Positions 22,062 to 33,984 are shown, numbered from the stretch's first letter. The stretch: DNA of 64,000 bases from Bactrocera neohumeralis (GCF_024586455.1 NC_065921.1:50180574-50244573); one strand, 5' to 3'. The notes: generated from the sequence alone by a model not told the origin. Numbers and translations are program-made.

Positions 22062-24209
22062 CACAAGTTTACAAATTCAGGTCAACTTTTGGATCTGAGC
22101 CGATAAGAACGATTCTTAACTATATTTGATATGCTGAATTCGAATATGCATTTAGTTTTTTAAGATTGATTCTAGTTTCCTAGTTCTCGCATGATAGCAC
22201 CATTGTGCTGTTACAAGCACAGTTTGCAAGCACAGTAATTAAATATCGATTGAGGAAAATTCTCCCAATCTTACAGGCACTGCTTGATAAGTCATTTCAA
22301 CTGTAGCAGTAAAATAAAATAAGTGATTAGAGCAAATAAAAATGCAGAGACAGTGTTGCAAAGTTGATTCAAAGTGTTTTTGTTACGTTTGTGGTAGTTA
22401 TATGATTAAAAAAGTGGCAAAATAATAACAAATGCGCTCAAAGATGCGTATCTGCACTACTTTGGTTTCAGAGTAGCACACACTCATAAGTCATGGATAC
22501 CGAAATTTATTTGTAACGCATGCAAAGCAAAGCTGTATAAGTGGTCATAGAGAGAACGTGAGTACTTTTCCTTGCCCGATGCCAGCGCTCTGGAGAGAAC
22601 CTAAACACCATGTAGATGATTGCTACTTTTGTTTGATGAATATTAAGGGAATAAATGCAAAAAAATTAGCAAAATATGAATATCCTGATGTATCATCAGT
22701 ATCCAAGCCAGTTCCACGTACTGCTAATGACTCATTGCCAGTTTGTCCAAGTATAAGTGGAAACGTCCTGGAAACTTTAGCTCCATCACCCCCGAGTAAT
22801 GATAGCGACTTTGTCATGGAAAAGACACATTTAATTTCACAAGATGAGCTAAGCGATTTGATTCGTGATTTGAATTTGTCCAAACAAAAAGCAGAGTTGC
22901 TAGCATCACGGTTGCAGCAATGGAAATATCTAGACTCTCGAACACAAGTTACTGTATACAGAAACAGAAATCAGACACTTCGACCGTTCTTCAAAAAAAA
23001 AGACAACATAAGTTTCTGTAACGATATTAATGGTTTATTTAATGAAATGAATACACCGTACGATCGAAACGAATGGCGTTTATTCATTGATGGTTCCAAA
23101 TACAGCCTAAAAGCTGCTCTTCTCCACAATGGAAATTAAAAGCCATCTAATCCCATTGCTCATGCAGTACAAACGAAGGAATGTTATGGAACAATGCGGA
23201 AGATCCTGTGCTTCATCAAATACAATGATCATAAATGGAAAATATGTGGCGATCTAAATCGAAACACTTATTTTTTATATTATTTCAACAGGTAATTGGT
23301 ATCTTAACTGGGATGCAATCTGGATTCACCAAATTTTGTTGCTTTTTATGCTTGTGGGATAGCAGCGCAACTGAACCTCATTATGTGAGAAAAGAATGGC
23401 AAAGTCGTACTCAATATGAGCCTGGACAGCAAAACCTCTCCGCTGAACCACTTGTAAATCCACAAGACATTTTCCTGCCACCCCTTCACATTAAACTAGG
23501 CCTTATAAAGAACTTCGTCAAAGCATTAAACCGTGATGGACCGGCTTTTCAGTATTTAGTTAAGTTGTTTCCTAAATTGTCATATGCAAAAATCAAAGAA
23601 GGAATATTTGTCGGACCTGATATTCGAAAATTAATGGCTGATAAAAAATTTATAAAATGTTTATCGCCCGAGGAAGCAACCGCATGGGCATATTTTCAAA
23701 ATATCGTTCACCACTTTCTTGGTAATCACAAATCCCCTAATTTTAAGGAAATTATTGGCGATATGTTGCAAAATTATCGAAAGATTGGAGCTAGAATGTC
23801 TCTAAAGATCCATTTTCTGCATTCCCATCTCGATTTTTTTCCCGAAAACTTGGGTGATACGAGCGACGAACAAGGAGAGCGGCTACACCAAGATCTAGCC
23901 AACATTGAAAGAAGATACCAAATGATTTTGGGATGAAGGCTTGATGAGCGACTACTATTGGACTCTATTACGTGAAACAGATACTAAACAATACAAAAGG
24001 CAAAGTTCCACCAATCTTCATTTCTGATATGTTACTTTTATGTTAATAAAATGAATATTATTTGACAAAAACCATAAAAAATTAAATTCTTGATTATTTC
24101 AAAAACTAGAATCAATCTTAAAAAACGAAATAAAGATTCGGATTCAGTGTCATCAATTGTCATAGAAACCACTTTTGGTTGCCCAGATCCAAAATCTTGT
24201 ATACTTGTG
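22062..24209 (+). mobile_element. Unnamed DNA element carrying a zinc-motif gene
   Basis: Imperfect inverted termini of roughly 115 bp: CACAAGT, TTTTGGATCTG and a strongly matching inner block GTTTTTTAAGATTGATTCTA at each end (22156-22180 and 24100-24127). Absence from the 42-kb MITE copy gives an independent boundary. Flanks TTTAATT and TTTCATT could be a decayed target duplication. Inside is a single decayed gene. Termini starting CAC occur in CMC-type transposons; I make no firm superfamily call. Confidence 0.6.
22381..24028 (+). pseudogene. Uncharacterised insect repeat-family protein, candidate transposase
   Basis: Function unknown to me, though I recognise the protein type as a multi-copy unnamed family in insects. 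Pieces in order: CYVCG and CNACKAKLYKW (22381-22545, frameshifted), WREPKHHVDDCYFCL (22590-22636), a coiled-coil-like stretch LSKQKAELLASRLQQW, then FIDGSKYSLKAALLHNGN ending in a premature TAA at 23137. The same frame resumes through KWKICGDL, then breaks. The next frame (to 23936) has FTKFCCFLCLWDSSA, LPPLHIKLGLIKNFVKAL, FVGPDIRKLM, HFLHSHLDFFPENLG and SDEQGERLHQD. Paired cysteines suggest zinc binding. The acidic residues in DGSK, GDL and DEQGE could be a DDE-type triad, but that is only a hypothesis. Not functional here. Confidence 0.6.
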
Positions 24210-24599
24210 CTTTCATTGTTTTACATTTTTTAATAAGTGATCTTGAACAATGCAACAAATCCCTCCGTTTACATATTTTTTTGGTACGATTTCAATTTGG
24301 CCATCGCTCATTTCCAATTGCTAAACGTCAAAACCGTCGATCAGCTGTTCGAGTTCAGGAGGTTTTGACGTTTAGCAATTGTTCTTTCACTTCCAATCTC
24401 TTTATCTCTGGTGGCATCGAGACGAGCAGAGCTTACCGTGCTTTATTAAAATAAAGTATTAACTATGGATTTGTCTACGAAAAAATCCCCGACATACATA
24501 TGTACATATATCAATTGTTCTGATTTTTAACACGCTGATGCAATGCTAAGCGATTGAAATGTTCGATAATACTAGCTGCAGAGCTAAATAGAGGTGTAA

Positions 24600-25070
24600 T
24601 CAAGGTACGAGGATATCATTGGCCTCAACAACCACGCCGTTAGTTCTGCCTTCTCCAGACTGGATAAGGATCTTCTGTTCACCCGCCACTGTTGACCGTT
24701 TAAACTTCGAAGTCGTAGATAATTTCGTCAATATTGGAACCAGTATAAAAGTAAGGTTCTCTAGCGACGAATAAAGACTAAACTCTAAAGATCCCTCATC
24801 ATTCTCGTCCTGATATTTGGTGCGGAAGCATGGACAATTACATCATGTGATGAGTCGGCTTTAGGAGTGTCCGAGAGAAAGTTTTTTAATCCTTTGCGCA
24901 TTGGAAACGGCGAATACCACAGTGAATGGAACAATAAGCTGTACGAGATATACGGCGACATTGATATACTATATGTACATACATATGTAGTTAAAATACA
25001 GAGCTGGCTAGATCACGTTGCCCGGTTGGAAGAGAACCCTCCAACTTTGACGGTGGAAGCGAATTGTAAA
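24600..25070 (+). mobile_element. RTE LINE 3' fragment, copy 5
   Basis: Degenerate C-terminal RTE sequence on the plus strand: blocks equivalent to SAFSRLDK, FGAEAW, SERKFFNPLRIGNGEYHSEW and, after a short microsatellite insertion at 24970-24985, WLDHVARLEENP. Similar to 45300-45700. Many stops and shifts. Confidence 0.65.
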
Positions 25071-25074
25071 ATTA

Positions 25075-26290
25075 AACAAGTTTCGGTTCCCCAGTTGAGG
25101 GAACAAAAATTGTCAAATTTTTTAAATACAATTATCCGGGTGATACTGTACAAATAATAATGTTACAACTAATTTATTTAGGAAGAATAACAAATTACAC
25201 TTAAAAAATTAAACACAGAACTATATGGTAATTTCTTGTATGCAAAGAGCTTTTAATGAAATATTGCTCTTATTTTTTAGGGCAGATGCGGTAATGTAAA
25301 TCGTAAATAAAATGTATGATTTAAAAAATGTACATATGTCTAAACTAAACTAAAATCTGCACTATAATTTTTTCATACCTCTAATAATGATAAATTTATA
25401 GTAGATGCATTTTAGAATATCATCCCCGATTTCGGGGTTACTAATTGGTTTGAGCTGAAAGACGACATAAAATAGATATATGTACTTATATGTACATAAA
25501 TGCATAAACATATATGTACATATGTATGTATAAATAGTTTTCGCTATAGTTCATAAGATATTTGCATTTAAAGTTGAAAAATGCACCAATTCAATTTAAC
25601 ATTCGATTTTTAATGAGTTTTTCACTTCTGTTATCTTCTTTCATACATTAGCAATTAGTTATCTATTTTAATTTTTGTTCATTCGTTATTGCTCTATTTT
25701 TTTGTGTCATCGAAAAAAAGTAATAAATAATAGAGAATATGTATACCCAAAATACATACATACCTATGTATGTATATCAAAAATGGGAAAAGCTTTACAT
25801 ATGTTATCATATATTTAAAAAAAATAAACTTTTAATTAAGGATCACATATGTATAGATTTCGATGGACTCTCCACCACTTGCGGTGTACGAAGGAGTATA
25901 ACAAATTTGGAAGAATTAAAAAAAGTGGAATATACCCATAGTTGTCCGCATTGAAATAGACTCGAAAATCTATGGTGCGAACATTAGCGGGCAAGAACAT
26001 GGTTAGTTCTTCCGACGCTGCAAAGGAAATTTCCGTTAGCTGATAACGGTATCGCGAAAAGTACCACATCTGTAAATTTTGTTTACTTAATGCTTGCATA
26101 TGCTATGCATTGGTTTCAAACAGAAGTGAGAAGAAACAGTTTTATCGACCGCAACAATATCCGAGTCGTTCAATTATTACCGAGAAGCTGTTGTGCTATA
26201 CCAACTTTTTTTGTGTTTTTTTGCATTACCTTTTTATTTATTGAATCTGCTTTTTGTTTTAAAAGCCTAACAATAAGTTATAAAATTTTA
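25075..26290. other. No gene recognised
   Basis: AT-rich, with TATG microsatellites near 25480-25530 and 25758-25775. The stretch 25870-26200 is less AT-rich and has moderate open frames on both strands, but I recognise none of them. Confidence 0.4.
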
Positions 26291-26299
26291 ATAATTAAA

Positions 26300-26995
26300 A
26301 ACTCGACAAGCTCAAGCAAGTGATTGAGCTGTTTTGGTGATACGTTACTCCTTAGTACGCAGGCATATCTCTTCTTCGTAGGAATGTTCCAAAGCATTAG
26401 CCAAAGGGTTTGTACATGTATGTACTTACATACATACATATATTTAATTCTGCTGTCTTCTAATCCTTTCTTTACCATAGAAATACCAAGGGATTTATGG
26501 ATATTTTCATTACGCATGAACTATGGTGAACACGTGATTGTTCTAGGTATTTTCTATTGGAACCTTTGTATTATATCAATTTTAGTTGCACAGGTCGTAC
26601 CCCACAGTTGGATGCCATACATCCAAATCGGCTTTATGACCGCATTATATAAAAACATTTTGTTGTTTAGGTTAAGTTTGGAGTTTTTATTTAAAAGCCA
26701 ATTTAAATTTGCAGCTCTTATCTTCATGCAAGTTATTTTACTAGATATATGTATGTTTTCTCCATGTAAGTCTTCTGTCTAGGTGAATACCAAGATAAGT
26801 TACTTCATTCGCTTGGGGTACTAAAATATTGTTCATTTTTACTTTTTACTGCCGGACACATTTTTGGTCTTAGCGAACACGTGACATGCTTACATATTCA
26901 TTCACATTTATACGCCAGTTACGGCTCACTAAAGCTGTGTCATCCGCAAAAGTTGATGTTAATATATTAATAGCTGTAGGAAGATCTGCTGTATA
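26300..26995 (-). mobile_element. Jockey-clade LINE, reverse transcriptase fragment
   Basis: On the minus strand the RT catalytic box STFADDTALVSRN (about 26925-26965) is followed by VPQANEVTYLGIHLDRRLTW (about 26770-26830) and degraded C-terminal sequence. The FADD box and TYLG block are diagnostic for Jockey-like RT. The upstream end is cut by the Tc1 at 26998. Endonuclease sequence of probably the same LINE type is at 29566-30260. Confidence 0.75.
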
Positions 26996-26997
26996 TA

Positions 26998-28081
26998 CAG
27001 TCACCCAATAAAGTCTACATCCCCCCCGAAAAGATCAGTTCTGTGTCACCTATGCACAATGGAAACACAAAATGCATATCAAACGAACTCTTATACGTAT
27101 TAAGAGCAAAAAGATATTTTGACTAAGTTTTTTTAATTTTTCTATATTTTTAAAAAATATTTCATAAAAATTGTTTTCCAAACACAGAAAAGTCTACATA
27201 CTCCTAACCAAAACGTATTTTCAACAAAAAAAAAGTGTAATAATAATATTTTATTCAATATTTAGTGGGACCACCTCTGCTCTGCAGAACAGCGTTTAAT
27301 CGGTTTTTCATTGAAAAAACATTTTTTTTTGTATAGTCTGTTGAAATAAGATCCCATTCCTCTAGTAGTGCGTTTTTTAGGTCCGGTTTGTTTTTTATCA
27401 TTCTTTTTCTGATACGACGATCTAATTCATCCCATAAGTGCTCTATGGGGTTCAAATCAGGCGACTGGGGAGGAGAATGAAGTTGATGAGGTACATTATA
27501 TAGCAGCCATTCTTTAACAATACGTGCAGTATGGTTTGGGTCATTATCTTGCTGGAAGTACCAACCCTCCGCAAGACCAATTTTATCTGCGGATTGCCTT
27601 AGATTATTTTTTAATAAATTCAGATACACCATACGATCCATTGTTGTTTCGATAAACACTAAATTACCCACCCCAGCCGCTGACATGCAACCCCACACCA
27701 TTACGGAACCGCCTCCGTGTTTGACTGTAAGAAGAAAATTTTGGATAATAACGCTTCTTTGGTTTTGCGCCAAATTTTTTGTTTCCCATCACAACCAAAC
27801 AAGTTGAATTTGCTTTCATCGCTAAATAAGACATCGGTCCAAAAACATTCATCTGCTTCAATATATTTTGTAGCAAAATCAACACGTTTTTGTTTATTAA
27901 TTGCACTAATAAACGGTTTTTTCCTGGGTACACGACTATGAAATCCGCCATCTCTTAAATACTTTCGTACAGTTTCTGGATGCACTGAAGCAATATCGGA
28001 GTTTTCCAAGGTTTTCGCAATTTCTATTGCCGAAATTCTGGGATTTTCTTGAACTTCTGCCACAATTTTATATGATATCAT
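26998..28081 (-). mobile_element. Tc1 element, truncated at its 5' end
   Basis: Has one terminus (CAGTCACCCAATAAAGTCTA at 26998, next to TA) and most of a transposase. The other end is lost where the sequence joins RTE-related DNA at 28081-28084. The family is related to, but distinct from, the Tc1 at 18898. Confidence 0.8.
27255..28081 (-). pseudogene. Tc1 transposase, truncated and frameshifted
   Basis: The first frame (27701-28081) starts inside the second helix-turn-helix (VHPETVRKYLRDGGFHSRVP) and contains LFSDESKF. The second frame (27255-27773) has GGGSVMVWGCMSA, YFQQDNDPNHT and SPDLNPIEHLW, with 34 residues between the second Asp and the Glu (DD34E). The first DNA-binding helix region is missing. 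The switch of frame is near 27720-27770, within a poly-T stretch of the plus strand. Confidence 0.85.
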
Positions 28082-28089
28082 GATATGAT

Positions 28090-28479
28090 ATCAATATCAT
28101 CGACATACGCCAGCAGCTGTACACTCTTATAAAATATTGTACCTGCTCGATTAAGTTCTGTAGCTGGAATTATTTTCTTCAGCAGAAGATTGAAGAAGTT
28201 GCACGATAGGGAGTTGCCTTGTCTGAAACCTCATTTGGTATCGAACGGCTCGAAGAGGTCCTTCCCGATCCTGACGAAGCTTTTGGTGTTGCTCAACGTC
28301 AGTTTACACAGCCGTATTAGTTTTGCGGCGATACCAATTTCAGACATCGCTGCATAAAGGCAGCTCCTTTTCGTGCTGTCGAATGCAGCTTTGAAATCGA
28401 CGAAGGCGTGATGTGTGTCGATTCTTCTTTCATGGGTGAATATCTGGTCGGTTGTTGATTTGAGAAGTTTTCCCTCCAT
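28090..28479 (-). pseudogene. RTE RT fragment
   Basis: Contains STTDQIFTHERRIDTHHAFVD, then FKAAFDSTKRSCLYAAMSE and LCKLTLSNTKSFVRIGKDL. The sequence then runs to the YxDD-region DNA at 28084-28110 (GATATCAATATCATCG). C-terminal parts are absent. Confidence 0.7.
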
Positions 28480-28583
28480 AATTTAAGTATGCTCTGGGCA
28501 TCGGTGACTAGATCACTTTGGGGGTTCTACAAGAGTATGCTCCGGTCTTGAAACCTTTAGCTTATCAAGCTCTTCATACTCAC

Positions 28584-29414
28584 TCATTTCGGCCTTTCCT
28601 TTCTCTGTCTGCAAATGCGTCTCGCTTCCCTCTTCAACTCTCGGTATCTATCCCATTCCGCAAGTGTTTTGGTGGATCGTAACGGTACGAGGTAGGCAGC
28701 CTGTTTTCTCTCCGCTGCGACACGGCACTCCTCGTCGTACCAGCTGTTCTTTTGCATTTTCCGAAAACCAATGGTTTCGGTAGGAGCTGTACGTAAGGAG
28801 TTTGAAATGCCGTCCCACAGTTCCCTTATACAGAGTTGTTGACGACTGTTCTCAGAGAGCACGAGTGCATGCCGAGTAGAAAATCGTTCGGCTGTCTGTT
28901 GTGATTGCAGCTTCTCAACGTCGAACCTTCTTTGTATTTGTTGACATGCGCTTTTTGTTGCACAGAAGCGTATGCGAAGCTTGGCTGCAACAAGATAGTG
29001 GTCCGAGTCGATGTTAGCACCTCGGAGCGTACGCACGTTTAGAATACTGGAGACGTGTCTTCCGTCTATCACAACATGATCGATCTGGTTGGTGGCTTTT
29101 CGATCCGGAGACTGCCAGGTAGCTTGATCTATCTTCTTGTGATAGAATCTAGTACAACAGATAACCATATTTCGGGCCCCGGCGAAGTCAATCAGCCTCA
29201 ACCCATTTGGGGATGTTTCGTCGTGGAGGCTGAATTTACCGACCGTAGTGCCAAATATACCTTCTTTGCCCACCCTGGCGTTAAAGTCGCCAAGCACGAT
29301 TTTGACATCGTGGCGGGGGCAGCTCTCATAAGCGCGCTCCAAGCACTCATAGAAGGCATCTTTGGTCCCAAAGTCAGCGCACAACCCTATGTAGGGGATG
29401 TTTCGCCTTCTCAC
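28584..29414 (-). pseudogene. RTE endonuclease plus linker, open frame of 276 codons
   Basis: The best preserved coding segment of the RTE family here. Motifs: KIVLGDFNARVGKEGIF, SLHDETSPNGLRLIDFAGAR, TNQIDHVVIDGRHVSSIL, RGANIDSDHYLVAAKLR, and a basic C-terminal linker (WYDEECRVAAERKQAAY). The catalytic-region residues GDFN, NQIDH and SDH are all present. It lacks the first part of the endonuclease (frame starts within the domain) and the RT that should follow, so it is not a working element. Confidence 0.75.
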
Positions 29415-29565
29415 TTTAGCTCGCCTTCAAACGGATGTTCTTAGGCTACCCAGAGGATACTTGGTCAAAGACCGGAAGTCGTGAGCTGCTTGCGCCATAT
29501 GTAAAAGAATCGTTTCTGGCCACTATCAAGTGAATGGCGATCAGAGAACTTTCCTCACTTGCGTG

Positions 29566-30260
29566 AACTTCTACACATGACTCCATCCTCCAATCGTCAA
29601 TATTTCTTCCTGTATTTATTTTGTGCTCAAGAATAATGTGGCTACTCACGTATTTTTTATGTTTTAGCCAAATCGTTTTATAAGATGATAGACCCATTTT
29701 TGGATCAACGAATATAGGTTGTTCACATATCTTTTTTAGTACAGGAGAGTGATCAGAAGATAAATCAGTACATGTATCAACTCTTATGTGCGATTTATCT
29801 ATAATTTTGATTACAGCAAAATCAATAAAATCTGGTATTTTTTTACGATCACTAGGCTTACCAGGAAATATTATATCAAGGTTATTGTATCTATTTATAA
29901 TAGTGTGATGCAGTTGTCGTCCTTTCGGATTAATTAGTCGTGAGCCCCAATACGCATGTTTTGCATTGTAATCTCCACCTGCTAGAAATCTATGGCCTAG
30001 TATGCCAAAAAAGTCTTTAAATTGGATGCCTGTGATTTTAAACCGAGGTGGGCAGTATTTGGCCGTCAGGTTTAAGTCGCCGCAGCGGTTTTTTATAGTT
30101 ATTATTGTAGCTTGTAATTGCTCTGTGGCATAAGAATCTAATGCGTGGGACTTAACCGTTTTCTAACCAACACTGCTGTTCCTAAATGTGCGTAAGGTTG
30201 AAAATCATAGTTTCAACGCTTCCATTTGGTTGGTTTTGGGGCAATTGCATTTAAGTAGTA
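29566..30260 (-). mobile_element. Jockey-clade LINE, endonuclease fragment
   Basis: Minus-strand frames spell a Jockey endonuclease: HLGTAVLVRKRL, LTAKYCPPRFKI, LAGGDYNAKHAYWGSRL (about 29940-29985), KKIPDFIDFAVIK, DLSSDHSPVL, then KTIWLKHKKYVSSHI. GGDYNAKH, DFIDF and SSDHSP are the catalytic-region motifs. Stops and one or more shifts are present. Sequence switches to RTE at about 29565. Confidence 0.75.
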
Positions 30261-31285
30261 TTGCCTTTCACCACGTTTTCATAGCTCCCTTTTGTAGCGT
30301 TGTCATTAAGTTTTGCGGTTTTCTTAATCAAGTATAAGCAGGATTGCTCAAAATAAGCATAATATAAGCGGACAAAATAAAGAAAATATTCAAGCTTAAA
30401 CATATTCATACATACATACATATGTATATACGTTCATATGTGTAAATAAAAAAAAAAAAATTTTACATGCTTATATCCCACATACATGTATTTGTCATAT
30501 CTCCAACATATGTATACTTACATACATATGTATGTATATATACTGTACAAGAGTATAATTTGCTTCTTTATATATGACATATAATTTATACGAATAATAC
30601 CTACATATACATTTTCATACACATATAAGTACATTCATACATATCCACAAACAATTGAAGTTACGGAAATTATTTTGCTAATTTTCTTTTCGCGGTTTCT
30701 CCTTACTGCAAGCATATATGTACATATGTACACTCGTACTTATGTACAAGTACATACGGGATCATTATAAGTATGGAAAAACATCTGGTAAAAAATATAC
30801 CACATTTACATTGGGTACAATTTAAATAAAATAAAAATTTTCTCAATTAAAGCATAAAAAATTTGATACTGATCATCAGTACGTTATTAAGCGGCGGAAA
30901 ATTTATTATAATAATATATTAAAATTAAAAATTTGTACAGTCGTGTATACAAAAAATTTTTGCGGTTAATATTAAAAAAAATCTATACATATACATATGT
31001 AGGATTCCACCCACAAGCCGCACAAATGAGTTAGGAAAACGTATTTAAGGTTTATTTAGTTAATTAGAATTTGTTAACATTAATTGTTACATTAAAATGA
31101 AATAAATGATTTGAAGAAAAATGACAGTTTAAACTGAATTTATAAAAACACTGCAGACACCAAAATATCGTTCTCGTCTTCGGCTTTTCAAAACGCGACT
31201 TGACTCTTTTAATCTTCTTGTGGATATTTTTCTGATGCTGCTCGTAGTTGCCAGACTTCTGGTTTGCGTTACGCTATTATAGGGT
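30261..31285. other. No gene; microsatellite-rich
   Basis: Dense TACATATGTA-type clusters (about 30405-30430, 30500-30545, 30715-30755, 30990-31005). The part from 31005 to 31285 is unique-looking and might be the edge of an unrecognised element. Confidence 0.4.
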
Positions 31286-31289
31286 TTCC

Positions 31290-32202
31290 CTGTCCCCACA
31301 CATATATAAAAGAAAGTTGTTGTTAGTTACACCATTTATAACTGAAGGACAGCTGAACCGATTTGGCTGAAAATTGGTGGAGAGGTAGTTCAGAACCAGG
31401 GTAAGGACATAGGATACCTTTTATCTCTTTGTGCCAAAGTTTAATACAACTCAAAAATACAAAAATTATATTTCAAATAATAAGCATTTGTTCTAACTTC
31501 ATGTTTGTAGGAATATTTGAATATATGCGTACAAGTTTAAACAGAGTTCTCTCAAAAATAATACAATTGTTAAATATTATATTATTATTTGAAATAGAAG
31601 AAAAGAACTGCAACCAAATAAGCAGTGAAATAGAATATAACTGGCTCAGTAATAAGTCGTTGAGTATGTATTATACCACGTGCATCCCAAAAGACTGATG
31701 TGATAACCTTTTCAGCCGCCTTTTTCGTTTTCTCACGCCTGAGAACCGGTTCATCATGTGCAGTCCGCTAGAATGACTGTCGATTGGACTCCAGTGGGAA
31801 ATGATGGAGCTATGTTTCTATCACCGACGAAAAATTTCGCCTTTATTCCGATTAGAGAGCACTTAAACACTTCTCAAAATCAGTTATTCGTTGTTTTTGT
31901 TGGATTATGAACTCACCTACTTTGCTCATTTCGCCTGTTTCCAGCTTAGCAAATATCTTTTAAACGGTGGATTTCCCTGATCCCAAATTTAACTGTATTT
32001 TCCCCAAAAGAGCATTGCTTTATTAACACACGAAATGCTTTATGATCCATTTTTTTGCAAACTAACACAATTTGCTTTAAAAAAATGCTATATCTTATTA
32101 ACTAATAGTTATAATCCAACTAATACATAGAAATCATATGTGGATGGTAGTAGTAGTTTAATCTATGTATCAGCCACAGTGAAGCGTGGAGGGGTCCTCT
32201 AG
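31290..32202 (+). mobile_element. Helitron 3' region and terminus
   Basis: The left part carries GCTGAACCGATTTGGCTGAA and GGACATAGGATA, which I recall as downstream sequence of insect Helitrons. The right end has a GC-rich short hairpin (GAAGCGTGGAGGGGTCCTC), then CTAG followed by T, fitting the Helitron rule of a terminal CTRR next to a T. A mariner relic lies in between. Assignment is from pattern memory and moderate. Confidence 0.45.
31640..32065 (-). pseudogene. mariner transposase relic
   Basis: Minus-strand reading gives the mariner N-terminus MDHKAFRVLIKQC, then after shifts GSGKSTV and IFAKLETGEMS. Further along, DEPVLRREKTKKAAEKVITS and FWDARGIIHT, a mariner block beyond the first catalytic Asp. 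The catalytic core is mostly deleted. Confidence 0.65.
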
Positions 32203-32570
32203 TAATTTAATAAAATTAAAGCGAAATTAAATTGAATACTCGGAAAAACAACTCTTATTTAACTTAAAAGAGTTTTCAGTATACGGCAATTAAAAGCGTT
32301 TTTGTTTATTAATTTAATTCAAAACTCTTATTTACATAAAAGAGTTCTCGTCTAACCATACGTACTTACATATATGAAATCTACCTTGGAATTCAACAAA
32401 TAATTTCAGTATATTAAAACAAATTACAGGTTTATCGATTTTCTTTGCAGCTCTACTTACAAAAAAGTCTTCTTGAGACATATTATACATGCATTATACG
32501 AAACCATTTATATACTTCTACTATTCAGGTTTTACTGAAACATTTTGATTTATTCATTTCATCTTTTAAA

Positions 32571-33975
32571 TGAGCTCAGACTCAAAAGAACTTAAGCCAA
32601 CTCAGCTGCTAAAGGTCTCAAAGATGATTTCTGACGAAAAAAGGCCATGTACACCTGCAGAAGCAGGACAACTCTGAATCGGCATTAGAAATCAAAAGGG
32701 AAAATCTCGACAATTTTTGGATACGCCTCCAAGCTTCTTATGACGCAATAGTTCCATGGTGGTTATGAACAATGGCCGTCCTTCCGGGACTTGTTCACAG
32801 CCGTTTACATAAACCATCCAAAATTATTAAATGCTCAAAAGTTGTATCACCTCAGATACAAAACTAAAGGTCAAGCAGGCGTCATCGTAAAACAGTTTGC
32901 TTTAAATGACGACAATTTCCATATGGCTTGGGAAGCTCTGAGATCAAGGTACGAAAACGAACGAATACGGGTAGATAAGAAAATAACGATATGAATGAAC
33001 TTGGCCAAAATTCAAAAGGAAACAAGTGAAGAATATATGAAACTTCAATCCACTGTTTCCAACTGTTTGTCGGTTTTAGCGACACAAAACGTTCCCAAAC
33101 GTTCCGCCGCATTACCAGAAAAATCATTATTGCTGTGGGAGCATTCTCTCTCATCAAGGAAAAAATGCCCCACCTGGCAGCAAATGAAATATTTCCTAAC
33201 TACCCAGTATGAAATCGCTGAAAGGGTTGATAAAAAGATAATTAAACCAAAAAGGATTTCCAATGACCTTAATAGAAGCTTCCAAAGACTCAAAGCCAGT
33301 AGCAACAACAATTTAAATAGAAGTTTATTCAAAAATCAAACATCTGAACAGTACAAACAAACGTCATGCGAACTATGCACAGGGGGGAATAAACTTAAAT
33401 CATGCGAGAAATTTAAGAAGTTAAATATAATTGACCGAAACATTTTTGTAAAGTCAAAAAGACTTTGCTAAAACTGCTTATCATATGTACACGTGCTTAA
33501 AGACTGTGAAAGCAAATTTAATTGCGTTTATTGCCATAAACGCCATCATTCGATGTTACATATTACCAATTTTTCCAGCTCACGCCCAAACAGCGTAACC
33601 GTAAAAAGAGCAACAGGTTTAGTTGCAACAACAAATTCAGAAAACTGCCAAGAAGCACCATGCTGCTCAAAGGCGTTAAAAACCCAAACGCTACATAGCG
33701 AAAACTACAGTAGGGTATTACTACCCACAGCAGTCGTCGTAATAGACCAAGGATCACAACTATCATTTATAGCGCCTAAGGCACAAAATAGTCTACAACT
33801 GCCTACAAAATTAGCCAATTTTGAAATTACGGGAATGGGCGGAAGAGTAGTTCAAAACTCCATAAAATCTGCCCTATTACCCTAATTTCTCCCCAAGCGG
33901 ATAAGCGCATTCAAGCAGAAGCTATTGTCTTACCGCAACTAACAAGCATGCTTCCAAGCTATCATACTCTTATAA
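32571..33975 (+). pseudogene. BEL/Pao gag and protease, broken
   Basis: 5' half of a BEL/Pao LTR element. Open pieces: FTAVYINHPKLLNAQKLYHL and WEALRSRYENERIRVDKKI (gag-like DUF1759 region, 32791-32994), LQSTVSNCLSVLATQNVP (32995 onward), a Cys-rich segment CELCTGGNKLKSCEKFKKL with CVYCHKRHHSMLH (33361-33560), and VIDQGSQLSFIA, the aspartic protease region (33745-33770). In-frame stops occur at 32992 and 33469. Cut at 33984 by the gypsy insertion and resumes at 38510. Confidence 0.8.
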
Positions 33976-33984
33976 TAATATAAA

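Larger units (their letters stand above)
21697..24395 (+). mobile_element. MITE split by a protein-coding insertion
   Basis: The left part (21697-22061) aligns with 42078-42447 and the right part (24210-24395) with 42447-42645, in the same order and orientation. Between them lies 2.15 kb that the copy at 42 kb lacks. The right part ends with a perfect 21-bp hairpin (CAATTGCTAAACGTCAAAAC and its inverse, 24315-24381), which the other copy shares. No reading frame of its own. The outer ends are partly lost here compared with the 42-kb copy. Confidence 0.7.
28082..29565 (-). mobile_element. RTE LINE, copy 2, internally deleted
   Basis: The endonuclease is intact (28584-29414) and followed by an RT fragment (28090-28479), with the N-terminal RT and linker missing. 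The 5' part touches Jockey sequence at about 29565 and the 3' part ends at the Tc1 junction. It looks like an insertion into a Jockey LINE that was later rearranged. Confidence 0.7.

Noticed and set aside
26324..26782. 152-codon plus-strand hydrophobic frame
   Set aside because: Antisense of the Jockey RT tail; the FADD box and TYLG block are on the minus strand.
29055..29444. 129-codon plus-strand frame
   Set aside because: Opposite strand of the RTE endonuclease, whose motifs are on the minus strand.
30405..30545. Repeated short units considered as a CRISPR-like array
   Set aside because: They are TATG/ACAT microsatellites without spacers, in a eukaryotic genome.
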